Positions 19,901 to 29,100 of a stretch of 64,000 bases of DNA are shown piece by piece. The stretch's first letter is position 1. Every line of letters begins with the position of its first letter. The position numbers and the translations under genes were made by a program. The stretch is taken from the NCBI GenBank assembly GCA_018136815.1, contig CM030944.1, positions 1,116,456-1,180,455 on the forward strand, in the 5' to 3' direction. The notes beneath the pieces are model-generated. The model saw only the letters and a program-made list of their open reading frames with translations. It searched no databases and was not told where the DNA came from. This DNA is from Isochrysis galbana. Lineage: Eukaryota; Haptophyta; Isochrysidales; Isochrysidaceae.

Positions 19901-20529
19901 AGTGTGTGACAGTGCACAATGCGTACCGTATGGCCGCGACTTGACAGCAGAATCTTGAGTCGCAGCGTGTCGTACGGGAATGACAGCTGCACTTTGTCAA
20001 AAATGTCCAGCTCCGTAAGCAAGAAACGGTTGAGTTCGACGTGGCCATCCTCGTAGATGCGCATGAATTCGCGATGCACGACTGCCTTTCCGTAGAGGTT
20101 GGTGATGACGATATCCGGAATCCACAGCAGTTTCATCTCGTCAGCACCAAGCTCAATGAAACGAGTCTGGCTTCCAGCAGCAGACACGCTGCTGTTGTTG
20201 GCCGCCAAACCGAGACCTCTTACACCACTCGACTGCGAGTTGTCGCAGCTCGTCTCCTCTGTGTTGACGAGCATCGGGTCCATGAATAGGTCGGAATAAT
20301 TCCGCTGGTCGTACCACTCGAAGGATGTCCAGAACTCAGCCTCCCAAGCATGCTTGGTCAAGTCGATGTTGAGGAGTCGGTCAAAGAAGATGCCCGTCTT
20401 GATGGACGTGCTGTGCGAGGGCGGGTCGAGGGGATCGAATTCGAGCGAGCCGAGTTTGAGCCCGAGCCGTGCATCGCTCACATCAACAAGCATGAGCGCC
20501 GTGAGGCATGCCAGTCTGCTCAGCCCCAT
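16925..20529 (-). CDS. Pentameric ligand-gated ion channel with two tandem ectodomains and a C-terminal EF-hand pair, 8 exons, 876 aa
   Basis: Exons (minus, coding): 20529-19927, 19778-19503, 19399-19067, 18900-18793, 18638-18090, 17976-17711, 17554-17462, 17327-16925; all junctions keep frame. Signal peptide 1-20. Ectodomain 1 is about 25-268, with FPYD in the loop region and a GWEYV strand. Ectodomain 2, about 269-535, repeats the same landmarks in order: FDPL-PP, W-D-RNYS-LF, W-PD--ITN, FPFD, GWEYV, RFTFRLQIRR. M1 is about 541-557, M2 561-580, M3 593-620, M4 638-655 (preceded by the family VDR--SR pattern), and an extra hydrophobic helix lies at about 661-684. Two EF-hand loops follow, 703-714 (imperfect, His first) and 723-734 (DGNGDESLSIDE). 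A Lys/Glu-rich tail ends the protein. The Cys pair of animal Cys-loop receptors is absent. Ligand and ion selectivity are unknown. Confidence 0.88.
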
Positions 20530-20620
20530 CGGGAGAGGGAAGGCCTATCTATCGTGCAATGCCACCCCAAGGGGAGGGAGGGAGGGGGGAAAGGGGGGGG
20601 GTGTAGGAATGTTGTGACAG

Positions 20621-20628
20621 TTTATATA
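20621..20628 (-). promoter_or_regulatory. TATA box of the ligand-gated channel gene
   Basis: TATATAAA on the minus strand lies 92-99 bp upstream of the channel ATG. A start about 30 bp downstream would give a leader of about 60 nt. It lies in a TA/TG-rich run, so chance occurrence is possible. Confidence 0.5.
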
Positions 20629-20964
20629 TATGTGTGTGCTGGGGGGCGGGGGGTCCTCCTGCACGTGGGACCGAGGCGGAGGGGGAAGATCGGGAATTCC
20701 CCCCCCCCCCGCCGCCCTCCCGCCGCCCCCTCCGCCACGCCGTCCCCCTCCCCCCCCCCCTCCCCCTCTTTCTGGGGCCGCCGTTTCTGCTGGGCGTGCT
20801 TCACTCTTCTATTCTGTTTTGGTTATACTTTACTCGTGAGGAGTTGGGAGAGTTCTCCCCACCATCCCTCCCTCCCGCCCCCTCCCCCCCCCGCCCCCCA
20901 ACCAGTTGTGGTCGTTCGAAACCCGAGACGCACATCTGTCGAGATCTCGGATCATCTGTATATG

Positions 20965-21172
20965 ACACAGCTCTTCAGATCTGCAGCTCGAGCACTCCAC
21001 AGACGGAGGCTCAACATCGAGTCTCGACCAATCTCGACGCCCATGATTGTCGTTACGCACCGATTGTTCCGACGTTACACGACGACGTTATCACACAGCT
21101 CTTCAGATCTGCATCTGACGGAGGCTCAAGATCGAGTCTCGACCAATCTCGACGCCCGTGATTGTCGTTACA
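20965..21172. repeat. Tandem direct repeat, two units of about 80-95 bp
   Basis: ACACAGCTCTTCAGATCTGC starts both 20966 and 21093. Each copy then carries GACGGAGGCTCAA, ATCGAGTCTCGACCAATCTC and GATTGTCGTTAC. The copies are nearly identical except for a 12-bp indel. They lie upstream of the channel gene. Confidence 0.85.
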
Positions 21173-21439
21173 CGACGACGTTTGATGTCTGCACCGCTGT
21201 CCGGAGCTGCGCGTGCCATCTCAGCGCACTCATCTCGGCAGTCATCCAGAAGAATCTCCGTCGAGGCGGAAGGATGGGGGGGGGGGGGGGCAGACAGACC
21301 ACGAGGGAAGAAGCACGCGAGAATCGTGACTTCCCGTCAGAGTTTTTTTTGTGGTGTAAGTAGAACCTTAGTGCTGCGGGGGACCGTAGCCCTTCGACCT
21401 TCTTCGACGGCAACGGAGCCCCTCCCCCGCGATGGGGGT

Positions 21440-21478
21440 GTGCGCGGTTGGCGCATGGCTCGTCCGGTGTATGTGGCT
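21440..21478 (+). repeat. 39-bp identical repeat R3, copy 1 (partner 25307-25345, inverted)
   Basis: All 39 bases match the reverse complement of 25307-25345. The sequence encodes VRGWRMARPVYVA, the start region of the ORF at 24383-25426, but here a stop follows almost at once. Confidence 0.85.
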
Positions 21479-21507
21479 CCATAAAATAAAATAATTAATG
21501 TTACATC

Positions 21508-21620
21508 CTAGCCAACCCCACTAGCTAATTGGACACAACTTTTCCGTCCCGGAATCCCGCCATGCCTGACGAGCCAGGTGTCCGAGAGCTACCGGGGGGA
21601 GGGGGCACCGCCCCCTCCCC
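21508..21620 (+). repeat. Dispersed module R2, copy 2
   Basis: Matches the minus strand of 16312-16421, including CTAGCTAATTGGACACAAC and GCCATGCCTGACGAGCCAGG. It lies 30 bp after R3, so two modules are joined here. Confidence 0.8.
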
Positions 21621-22467
21621 CCGATATTCGTCCTCCCCCCATGCACGCACCGACCCCGCGCACCCCAACACGTCCTCTCCTCGAGTCCACGCTGGGGGAG
21701 AACCCCTCTCGGGTAAAAACAACGCAGGGGGGGGGGGCACTCATGAATAGGAGCCCAGAAACGCTAATCTCTCCTCGCAAGAGCGAGTGTGTCGCATCCG
21801 CGATCGACCTTTTTGTTTTAGAAGTTGTTTTGCGTTCCCTCCTCGCAGGCTAGCCACGAGTCACCGTCGCAGTGTCCTACATTCGTCCATTCGCCCTTGT
21901 TGCCCTCGCCTCCTTTATCGCCTCCTTTGTCGCCTGCTTGCCCCTCACCTGGCTCACCTCCTTGCGCGCTCATCGCGTTTTAGGCTAAGTCGCGCGATCA
22001 GGTATCGCCGGTGCAAGGAACCGCGGAACCGCCCCCATGTGTGACCCTGATTCCCCCTCAGGTGTTGGCCGTTGGATTATATCGTGGCGCTATTTTACTT
22101 CGGTCTTCATCAAATCACTTAAGGGTTTTCGAAAGATTCCCTCCTTATTCCTGCTGTGCGTAACTGTCGCCCCGTCGGATCGTCCGTCGCCCCGTCGCTC
22201 TCTTGTCGGCATTCTCTTCCTTGTTCGATCTGCCAGCGGGTTCCTGTGCGTTCCGTGATAGGGATACGTTAGTGTGGAGAGTGTTGACGTGAGTGTAGGT
22301 CATCTCGTCGGTCCATCGGCCCCTAGCCGTCTGTCGTCTGTCGTTCTTCGTTCGTCGTTCTCGTTCTCGTTCTCGTTCCCGTTCTCGTCCCTCGTTCTCA
22401 ACACTACCTCAATACCAAACCTCTCCAATCCCTCAGCCCCAGCCTATCCATCCCGATCCGCCCAGCC
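21621..22467. other. Non-coding leader-like stretch
   Basis: A CT/TCG-rich region with short repeats of TCGTTCTCG near 22345-22400. It may be the leader of the following ORF or of the element that carries it. No gene seen. Confidence 0.5.
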
Positions 22468-23025
22468 ATGTCCGCTCCGTCGTCGCGCTCGCCCTCGCCC
22501 AAGCCCGTCCTCCCGCCTTTCTCTGCTGAGGAGGTGGTCCAGCCCGTCATTGGCCACTCCCCAACTTCCGCCGCGCCTCTCGCCGCTTCCCTTCCGTTCC
22601 CTCCGTTCCCATCCGAGGCAGTGGTAACCTCGGATCCGTCAGGTGAAGAATCCCAGTCGACGCGTCCCGCGCCGGACCCGCCAAAGGGGCCCAAGGCCCC
22701 TCCTCCTGCAGAAGCGGGCCTCCTGCCCGCTCTGCCCACCACCACTCCCGAAGACCGCGCCTCCTCAGAGGCCGAGCTCGCGGCTACCGCCGTCTTTCAC
22801 CCATTCGAGGCCGGCGCCGCGCCTCCATCACCACCCCCATCGCCCTCCGATGCTGTGGAGAGCGGGCATGAGCCCGCTCTCACTGAAATCTGCATGGAAG
22901 AGGCTGTTGAGGCATATCCTCCCCCCTCGGAGGCGGATGAGGCCACTCCACCGTTGCCATCGGACTCGGAGGGGGCCTACGAGCCCTACCGAGCGACCCT
23001 CGGGTCCATCTCCAGACCTCGCTGA
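22468..23025 (+). CDS. Pro/Ser/Glu-rich hypothetical protein, probably element-derived, 185 aa
   Basis: ATG 22468 opens a disordered protein rich in Pro, Ser, Ala and Glu (MSAPSSRSPSPKPVLPPF at the start), without motif or hydrophobic segment. The LINE 3'-terminal repeat at 23178-23292 follows on the same strand only 150 bp downstream. The ORF may therefore be the ORF1 remnant of an internally deleted LINE. A small host protein is the alternative. Confidence 0.35.
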   Translation: MSAPSSRSPSPKPVLPPFSAEEVVQPVIGHSPTSAAPLAASLPFPPFPSEAVVTSDPSGEESQSTRPAPDPPKGPKAPPPAEAGLLPALPTTTPEDRASSEAELAATAVFHPFEAGAAPPSPPPSPSDAVESGHEPALTEICMEEAVEAYPPPSEADEATPPLPSDSEGAYEPYRATLGSISRPR

Positions 23026-23177
23026 GAGACGACGTGGCCTAGGTATTCACCCTTCGTGGCGAACAAGAGGCACTTGGACGCCTTGCAAGTGAGACCGGCC
23101 CAACGGAGGCGTTCAAGAACAAAAGATCGAGGCGATGGAGCATCTGCTCAAAGGAGGCCTCGACGCGGTCGGCAACT

Positions 23178-23292
23178 GGGGAAGGGGGAGGGGGTTGTTA
23201 GGGGTTAAGGTTGGGTAGTAGGGAGGTACACAAGCACACTGCCTCACGCCGCACACGTAGCGGGGTTTTTTAAGAAGATTTTTTTTTTTCCA
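23178..23292 (+). repeat. LINE 3'-terminal repeat, copy 2
   Basis: About 92% identical by eye to 9735-9843 and ending in the same AAGAAGA plus T-run. It defines the 3' end of a further, mostly deleted LINE insertion. Confidence 0.85.
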
Positions 23293-24382
23293 ATATGGGC
23301 AGTGGGGTAGTGATTTCCCCGTGGATGTAGCCAAGACACGCTACCCGTCGGCGTGGGCACTCATCGAGCCATACCTGGGCCGTTGGAACAATGCGAAGAA
23401 GCTCATTCTTGCTCGTCGGCGACTACTCCGACGAGAACTCCAAGATCAAAAAGACCCAATGCATTGGAGACGAGGCGGCCGCCGCGTATCTCTGCATGGA
23501 ATACATCAAGGCGGTCGTGTACCTGTACCATGAATAAGAGTATCCCATCATGATGGAAGATGGAAGTGCGAAATGCGGCGATCAGTTGCTCAGCTCACCT
23601 AGGACAAGGAGGCGGTCTTCTCACGCATCACGGAGGCAGCCGCCGAGGATGAGGATGAAGGAGAAAGGAAGACGAACGAAGAGCATGAAGCGCTGCACTG
23701 ACTGGTGTTTTGTTTATTGAGTATCACAAATTTAAACGTCAAACATCACAAATTCATGATAATATGCACAAATTCGAAATTTTAAACTTCTATATGTGTT
23801 TATTATTATACACTGACTATGGACATTTGATGGCTCAACTTGAGTTTATCCCATATCCCATATTCGACGGAACTGGACCTGTGCTCCATCGCTAAAACTG
23901 TAGTATCAATAATAGTTTTTCTAACTGATTCATAATGAATTAACGGCCGAGGTGTATACATCGGGGGCGCTGATACTTTCCCTGTGAGTTGCCTATTCAA
24001 ATGGTACCGAATGACTGCAAGACGCAAGCCGCCTCTGCTCCGTCGACCGTCGATGGGCGATCGCGCGGAAGTACAATAAATGTAAGCGCGAATGCGGTCC
24101 ACCTCTTACTCAAAACCTCTAGCGTCTACCTGCACACCTCAGTGGCGTCGCACGGCCATAAGATGCAAGGCATGCGGCACGACGACTCCGCGACCATCTT
24201 ATATCGAATCGGCTGCCGGGCTTCTGCGTCCTCTACATACCCCTTGGACGCACAACAACATTACGCTTAAAAACATAAAATTGCACAATTCGTCATCGCA
24301 AGGACGTAGTCCTTGCGCATCAAGTAGGTGTGCGTTCCACGGGGCCGCACTTGCGTGTCGCTTGTGCTCATTCGAGCAACAT
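23293..24382. other. AT-richer spacer, nothing convincingly coding
   Basis: Short frames near 23321-23537 (AWALIEPYLGRWNNAKK, then MEYIKAVVYLYHE in another frame) look like decayed coding sequence of unknown origin. A perfect hairpin, GCAAGGAC-GTA-GTCCTTGC, lies at 24298-24316. Confidence 0.45.
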
Positions 24383-25426
24383 TTATGCTGCTGACTCGTT
24401 TGCTTCATCAAGAGCAGCCACGTTGATAGTGGATTTGGCCGTGCTGTGCACGTCTACATCACAACTGTATGTCACTCCGCGCAGATCCGTTGTCACATCC
24501 TTTTGGTCAACTACAAAAATCGCATCGGTCCGAAAAGCTCCATCTTCATCCGCCTCGTCGGCACCCATGTTGACCTCATTCGTGCCCTCCTCGACCGCAA
24601 GGCGATTTGCAAGTGCATGCTCCAGATGTGTGATTCTCACGTCAGACTGCATGGATGCCAGCTCGCCGCAAGCGTCTTTACCGTTTTGTCCTGCCACCTG
24701 GACGAAGCCCATCTGAGATCCTCCCTCCTTTTCGTTGCTGCCTATGTCTACCTGATCTGTCTCGTCGTCGGCCATCATGCGGTTTGCGAGTGCAAATTCA
24801 AGCTCAGTAATCCGTCCGCCGCTGAACTTTGTGTACCGGCTCCACCTGGAGTAGTATCTACTCCGCGCCTCCAGGTCGTGCTCGACGCCTCCAACGCATT
24901 TATGAGTGTATTGCACCAGCTTTGATGCTAGCCTTCCACAGGGCGCTTGCCCGTGCTCCTCAGGGACCAGCTCTTCCCTCTTAGGTCCAGTTGGCGCGCT
25001 GTGCAAGTACCACACGACAGCTGCGAGAGGAGGGCCGAGGAGGATGGCGCCGTGTGTGACAACAGCTCCCAGGCCGGTACCAAGAGCCATAGCGACGGTG
25101 ATCGGGTCGGCCATCCGGGCCTCCAGCGAGCGTGGGCTGATCTGTGGTCGGATATCACTCGGAACTGCCGAGAGCGGCTGGAGGGAGAGATCGGCAGTTC
25201 CTTGTTGATTAGGAGGTAAAGTCGGGATCTCTCTCTCCCTTCTCCTTCTCTCTACTCGTTCGAAATTGTAGTCTTGTAAGAGGTCTTGTTGGCTAGCATC
25301 CCCTCTAGCCACATACACCGGACGAGCCATGCGCCAACCGCGCACGCCCGCAGGGGCTGAGGTTGATTGTACGGGCCCACCCCGGGGGGTGTCCGCGATG
25401 GAGAGAGGGGGGCGCGAGGTCCCCAT
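24383..25426 (-). CDS. Hypothetical membrane-anchored coiled-coil protein, probably element-encoded, 347 aa
   Basis: The first ATG is at 25426; a later in-frame ATG at 25330 begins MARPVYVARGD. One hydrophobic segment (GTGLGAVVTHGAILLGPPLA and following) lies near the middle. It is followed by two similar heptad-type blocks, ITELEFALANR and ITHLEHALANR, about 70 residues apart, with acidic spacers. Repeat modules R1 and R3 flank or overlap its 5' end, and R3 recurs as a truncated start at 21440. That pattern points to a mobile element rather than a host gene. No family recognised. Confidence 0.4.
   Translation of the reverse strand: MGTSRPPLSIADTPRGGPVQSTSAPAGVRGWRMARPVYVARGDASQQDLLQDYNFERVERRRREREIPTLPPNQQGTADLSLQPLSAVPSDIRPQISPRSLEARMADPITVAMALGTGLGAVVTHGAILLGPPLAAVVWYLHSAPTGPKREELVPEEHGQAPCGRLASKLVQYTHKCVGGVEHDLEARSRYYSRWSRYTKFSGGRITELEFALANRMMADDETDQVDIGSNEKEGGSQMGFVQVAGQNGKDACGELASMQSDVRITHLEHALANRLAVEEGTNEVNMGADEADEDGAFRTDAIFVVDQKDVTTDLRGVTYSCDVDVHSTAKSTINVAALDEANESAA
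25307..25345 (-). repeat. 39-bp identical repeat R3, copy 2
   Basis: Exact reverse complement of 21440-21478. It spans the internal ATG at 25330 of the element ORF. Confidence 0.85.
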
Positions 25427-25499
25427 TGACCCCCACTTATAAAAGTAGGTTGCCCTTAACTTTAACTTCCCTCTCTCCACCTCTTCCGAGTGGGGTTGT

Positions 25500-25820
25500 A
25501 GAACGTTTTATTGCGTGAAAGTACGTGGGTCCATGGCCGCGTGTGCGGCAACAATATTATAAAGATTTCATACGTAGTTCACACGGGGAGGCAGTTGCCT
25601 TCGACCTTCAACTTGGTGTTAATTGCCCACCCGAGAGCAGGTGATACGCGATACGCGCCCATGGGAGACGTCCCGGGGCGAGGCAGATGCCCCTAGTGGT
25701 GCGCACAGGGGCTAGTCGCCTTATGGCGGGGGGAGGGCCGGGGAAGGCGGGGGGTGTAGAATGCTTGTCGCTTCTGTGTGAGTAGGCCCAAGGCTGCGCG
25801 TGCGACGAGAATATTAAGAC
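25500..25820 (-). repeat. Dispersed module R1, diverged copy 2
   Basis: Contains CGCCATAAGGCGACT (minus strand, about 25717-25731), the C-rich block, and two versions of the GCACACGCGGCC/GCACGCGCAGCC motif (about 25533-25545 and 25790-25805), as though the module were partly duplicated. It lies directly upstream of the ORF at 24383-25426. Confidence 0.65.
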
Positions 25821-26150
25821 TTTGCTATTTCTATGAGCTTTTGCGTGTACGGGAGCGAGCGGCTGGCAAAGTGAAAGCATGGGGGCGGTCCGACCGGTAT
25901 TTGAATTGTACCATCATACTTCTTGCACATATTCGAGCTTCGAGTCGGCGCGTGCGCAAGACTAAAGACGGCACATGGCACGCGGATGGAGGTGGGGGGG
26001 AGGTAAACCACTCCATCTACAATCGCAATTGCCATAGCACAGCGCACGGCACCTCATGTGTTGTGTGTGCTCAGCATCAGTGCATCATGACCATCATGCA
26101 AGGGCGGCATAACTAGCAGCGAATGCAGCTAGTTGCTAAGCGAAGTCCCA

Positions 26151-29100
26151 TCATCGTGGGGTTGAGCTCACGGAGCTTTCAGAATCCTCGTCGGGGGTGA
26201 GTGGTACGCGATTCATTTGATTGTTTCTCATCGCGTCCTCAGCTGAGAGCGACTCATAGTAGGAATTGAAGTCAAGGCGGAACGACAGGAAGGCGAGATC
26301 CAGCGAAGGATGACGCGTCACCTGAGGAGGCAAGATTGAAGCGGCTTTCTTTCCGGCTTGGATTCCATCGTGGAGGCGACACTGCCGCGTTCGCTCAAAT
26401 TTGCAAATGACGTTGAGGTCAGCTAGACAGACGTTGCGGATCGATGGTGGGCCACATACCTGGTTGAAGAATGCGGTGAACTGCTTCTTGTATTGTGCTG
26501 CGTGGGTTGCGAGCTGCTGGCGAAACTGAGGATGTAGCGGCGGGGGAGCTCCGGCAGCCAGCACAGTCGCAGCGTCCATCGAGCCTGCACAGCCCCACCT
26601 TAGGCAATAGAGACGAAGATAATCTCAGTATGGTGAGTGTGATCTGGTTGGGGCTGATGTTGAGGCAAGTTTGCAATAAATTCGATTCGAAAGTCGTTAT
26701 GCTGTGGTCAAGTCACCGTCGTCGATGGTGCTACACAAAGGAAGGCTGCGATAGCCGTGGTGGTACCTTCCAGCAGCTGTATTTTCTGCTACGCCGGTGG
26801 CGAAGTTCTTGGCTGCAGCGCGCTCCTCGAGCAGATGCATGTACAGGAGCTCTTGAGCCTTGGCGAAGCGGAGAATGGTCTCAAAAAGACGATTGAGAGA
26901 CTCAAGGATCTGCGGGGGGTTGTAGCAGGGGGAGGATACGGTGCCTGAGCCGACCCGCTCAATCGTTAGCTCATCTGCCTCAACAAGCCTGCATTATACG
27001 CTTAAGTGATATGTTCTCGTAATGCATGGCATAAATCTAACTGGACTGTCGGCCGCACCGGCGCATTCTCGGGGCCAAGAAGAGCTCCGGTGAGGACTGC
27101 CTTGAGGAAGTGCGCATGCGCAGCGATTGCCGCGTCAAGATTAGTGGCAGAACGTAGACTCTTCATCAACTCGTCCCAAGAGCACTCGATCACCTGAGAG
27201 GCCACACGCAAGGCCATGAAAATGGCTAAAAGTCGACCGCCTCGACATGCCTATTTCTCAGGTGGTTTGGCATCCATGTATTCGCGGTGCTGCTGCCCAT
27301 GTGAGGCTACTCACCTCGAACATCAAGTAGTATTGGAGATTGAACACAAAGTGGATCATCTCGGATCGGAGCACGTGGCAACCGTGCAGCAAGGAGTCGG
27401 CGGACATGCCCGCCACGAGGCGCGCGGCCGTGGTGTGCTTCCTGCATGACAAAAACGGACATGGAATGGCTCAGGCATACGCAGAGAAGGATGGAGCGCG
27501 AGTGCACTAACACCGAGCAGCATCGTTAGGTTTGCTCCCCATCAGGCACACATTGAAAGACAAGCAGATTGTAGAAGCACGTCGAAATCGCGAATGCGAT
27601 CAAAAGGGCCGGCGTACCTCCAAACAGCCGAGAGCGAGAGCTCAACTCTCTTCACTCGCCACAACAAGGTGAAGGCTCGCCGGTAGTCAGCTATTGATGC
27701 AGGTGTTAGCACTGCAGAGACGGGAGGTTCAGCCTTATAGTCTAAAGAAAAGGCTTCCCATCTGCGAAGGTTTCATATGGGTGGACGATTGTGGCCGATG
27801 AGGCTAGGCCACAGCATCGCAATGCATACGTCACGCTGACGGCGAACTCGCCCAAAGGACGCACGCGACGCCAGGCACAATGATCGAGCCCGCCGTGAAT
27901 CCAAACTATCCAGATCGCTCGCACACAAGCGTCACTCCAGGCATAGCGTACCCTGTAGCGCCTGGGAGCGTTGAGAGTGTCACGTCGAGGTGCTCTAGGA
28001 GAAGAACCTCCGCGTCGGAGCCTCCGCGAACCCAGCCTGATCCACCTCCCCCCCCAGTGTTACCACCGGTTGCAGCCGCTGCGGAGGAGGTACATGCACG
28101 GATAGCAGACTCGACGAGGGCGAGAAGCTGGCGCAAGGTAGCAGGCGAGGAAAGTGAAGCGTCAGTTGGTCATAGGCGAATGGGAGAAATGGCTGGCAGC
28201 CAGGCCCTTGTGGTGGCTACAGGCTGCAGGTTGGGCCGCGTCGTGCAAGGAAGAGCAACACGAATGGAGACCGGCTCGGCCGGCGTCAATGGATTGCGTA
28301 CATGGTGGCGGTGAAGTTGCGATGCTGGACGGCTCAACTGTGGTAGCAGAGGCTCCATTAGACCTTGCACGAAGTCACCCTTGCCCAGCAACAAATACTC
28401 TTTAAGATTCGACAAATGCTCACAGAGCTGGTATTTGCCCATCAAGAGCTCAAGGACTCTCGCACCGGCTTTGGCGGCGGCAAAGGAAATTGCTGAGGCA
28501 AGAGCGGTGGCAGAGGCCGAGCTTGAGGGGAGCACCGACTCTACATCCGCATTCGGGCCCGCATCGAACGCATCGTCAAACCCTCGAGGAAGCGCCGATA
28601 TTGCAGTATTTGCAGTGCTGATGGGGACGCAATCGCCTTCCGTGGTCACGACGGTAGTGCAAGCGTCCAAGGAGGCTGCCAAAGCAGTGACCTCGTTGTG
28701 CGCAGCATCGGCCGGCGGCACTGCACCGCTCACTGCGGGCGCGTGACGTCGGTGTGTCGCAAGGGACCAACCGTCATCCGCGCAAGCAAGACGAATAAAG
28801 TTGATCGACTTGCCGGCGAGGAGAGCCTCATGCGCAAGTGTCGGTGTGAGAAAGCAAGGTATCATATGAGGCCGGAGAGCTATCAAAGCAATGTGGGGGC
28901 ATGGCGGATAGTTAGACCTTCGCAATGGGAGTGGAGCAAAGACGATCTCTCCGTGGCCAAATTAAGCACCAAGGAGAGATAGATTTCGCCCCCCACAACC
29001 CCATCCATGCCTTGAAGTCTCACCGTATCTTCTCTCCCAGATCTCAGCCAGGGGCGCGGGCCGCTGCTCTATGAAAAACTCCGAGTGAGGGTCCTGTAGT

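Noticed and set aside
16925-20529. Two adjacent separate channel genes (19479-20529 and 16925-19399)
   Set aside because: The end of the first ectodomain and the start of the second lie in one exon with no membrane helices, stop or start between them, and the frame is preserved across every junction.
26419-26676. Alternative reading of GCP3 exon 10 in the CAG|GCTCGATGG acceptor frame
   Set aside because: It gives a Cys/Ser/Arg-rich sequence unlike the family. The CCTAAG acceptor at 26599 gives GRWGCAG, matching the conserved GQWG region.
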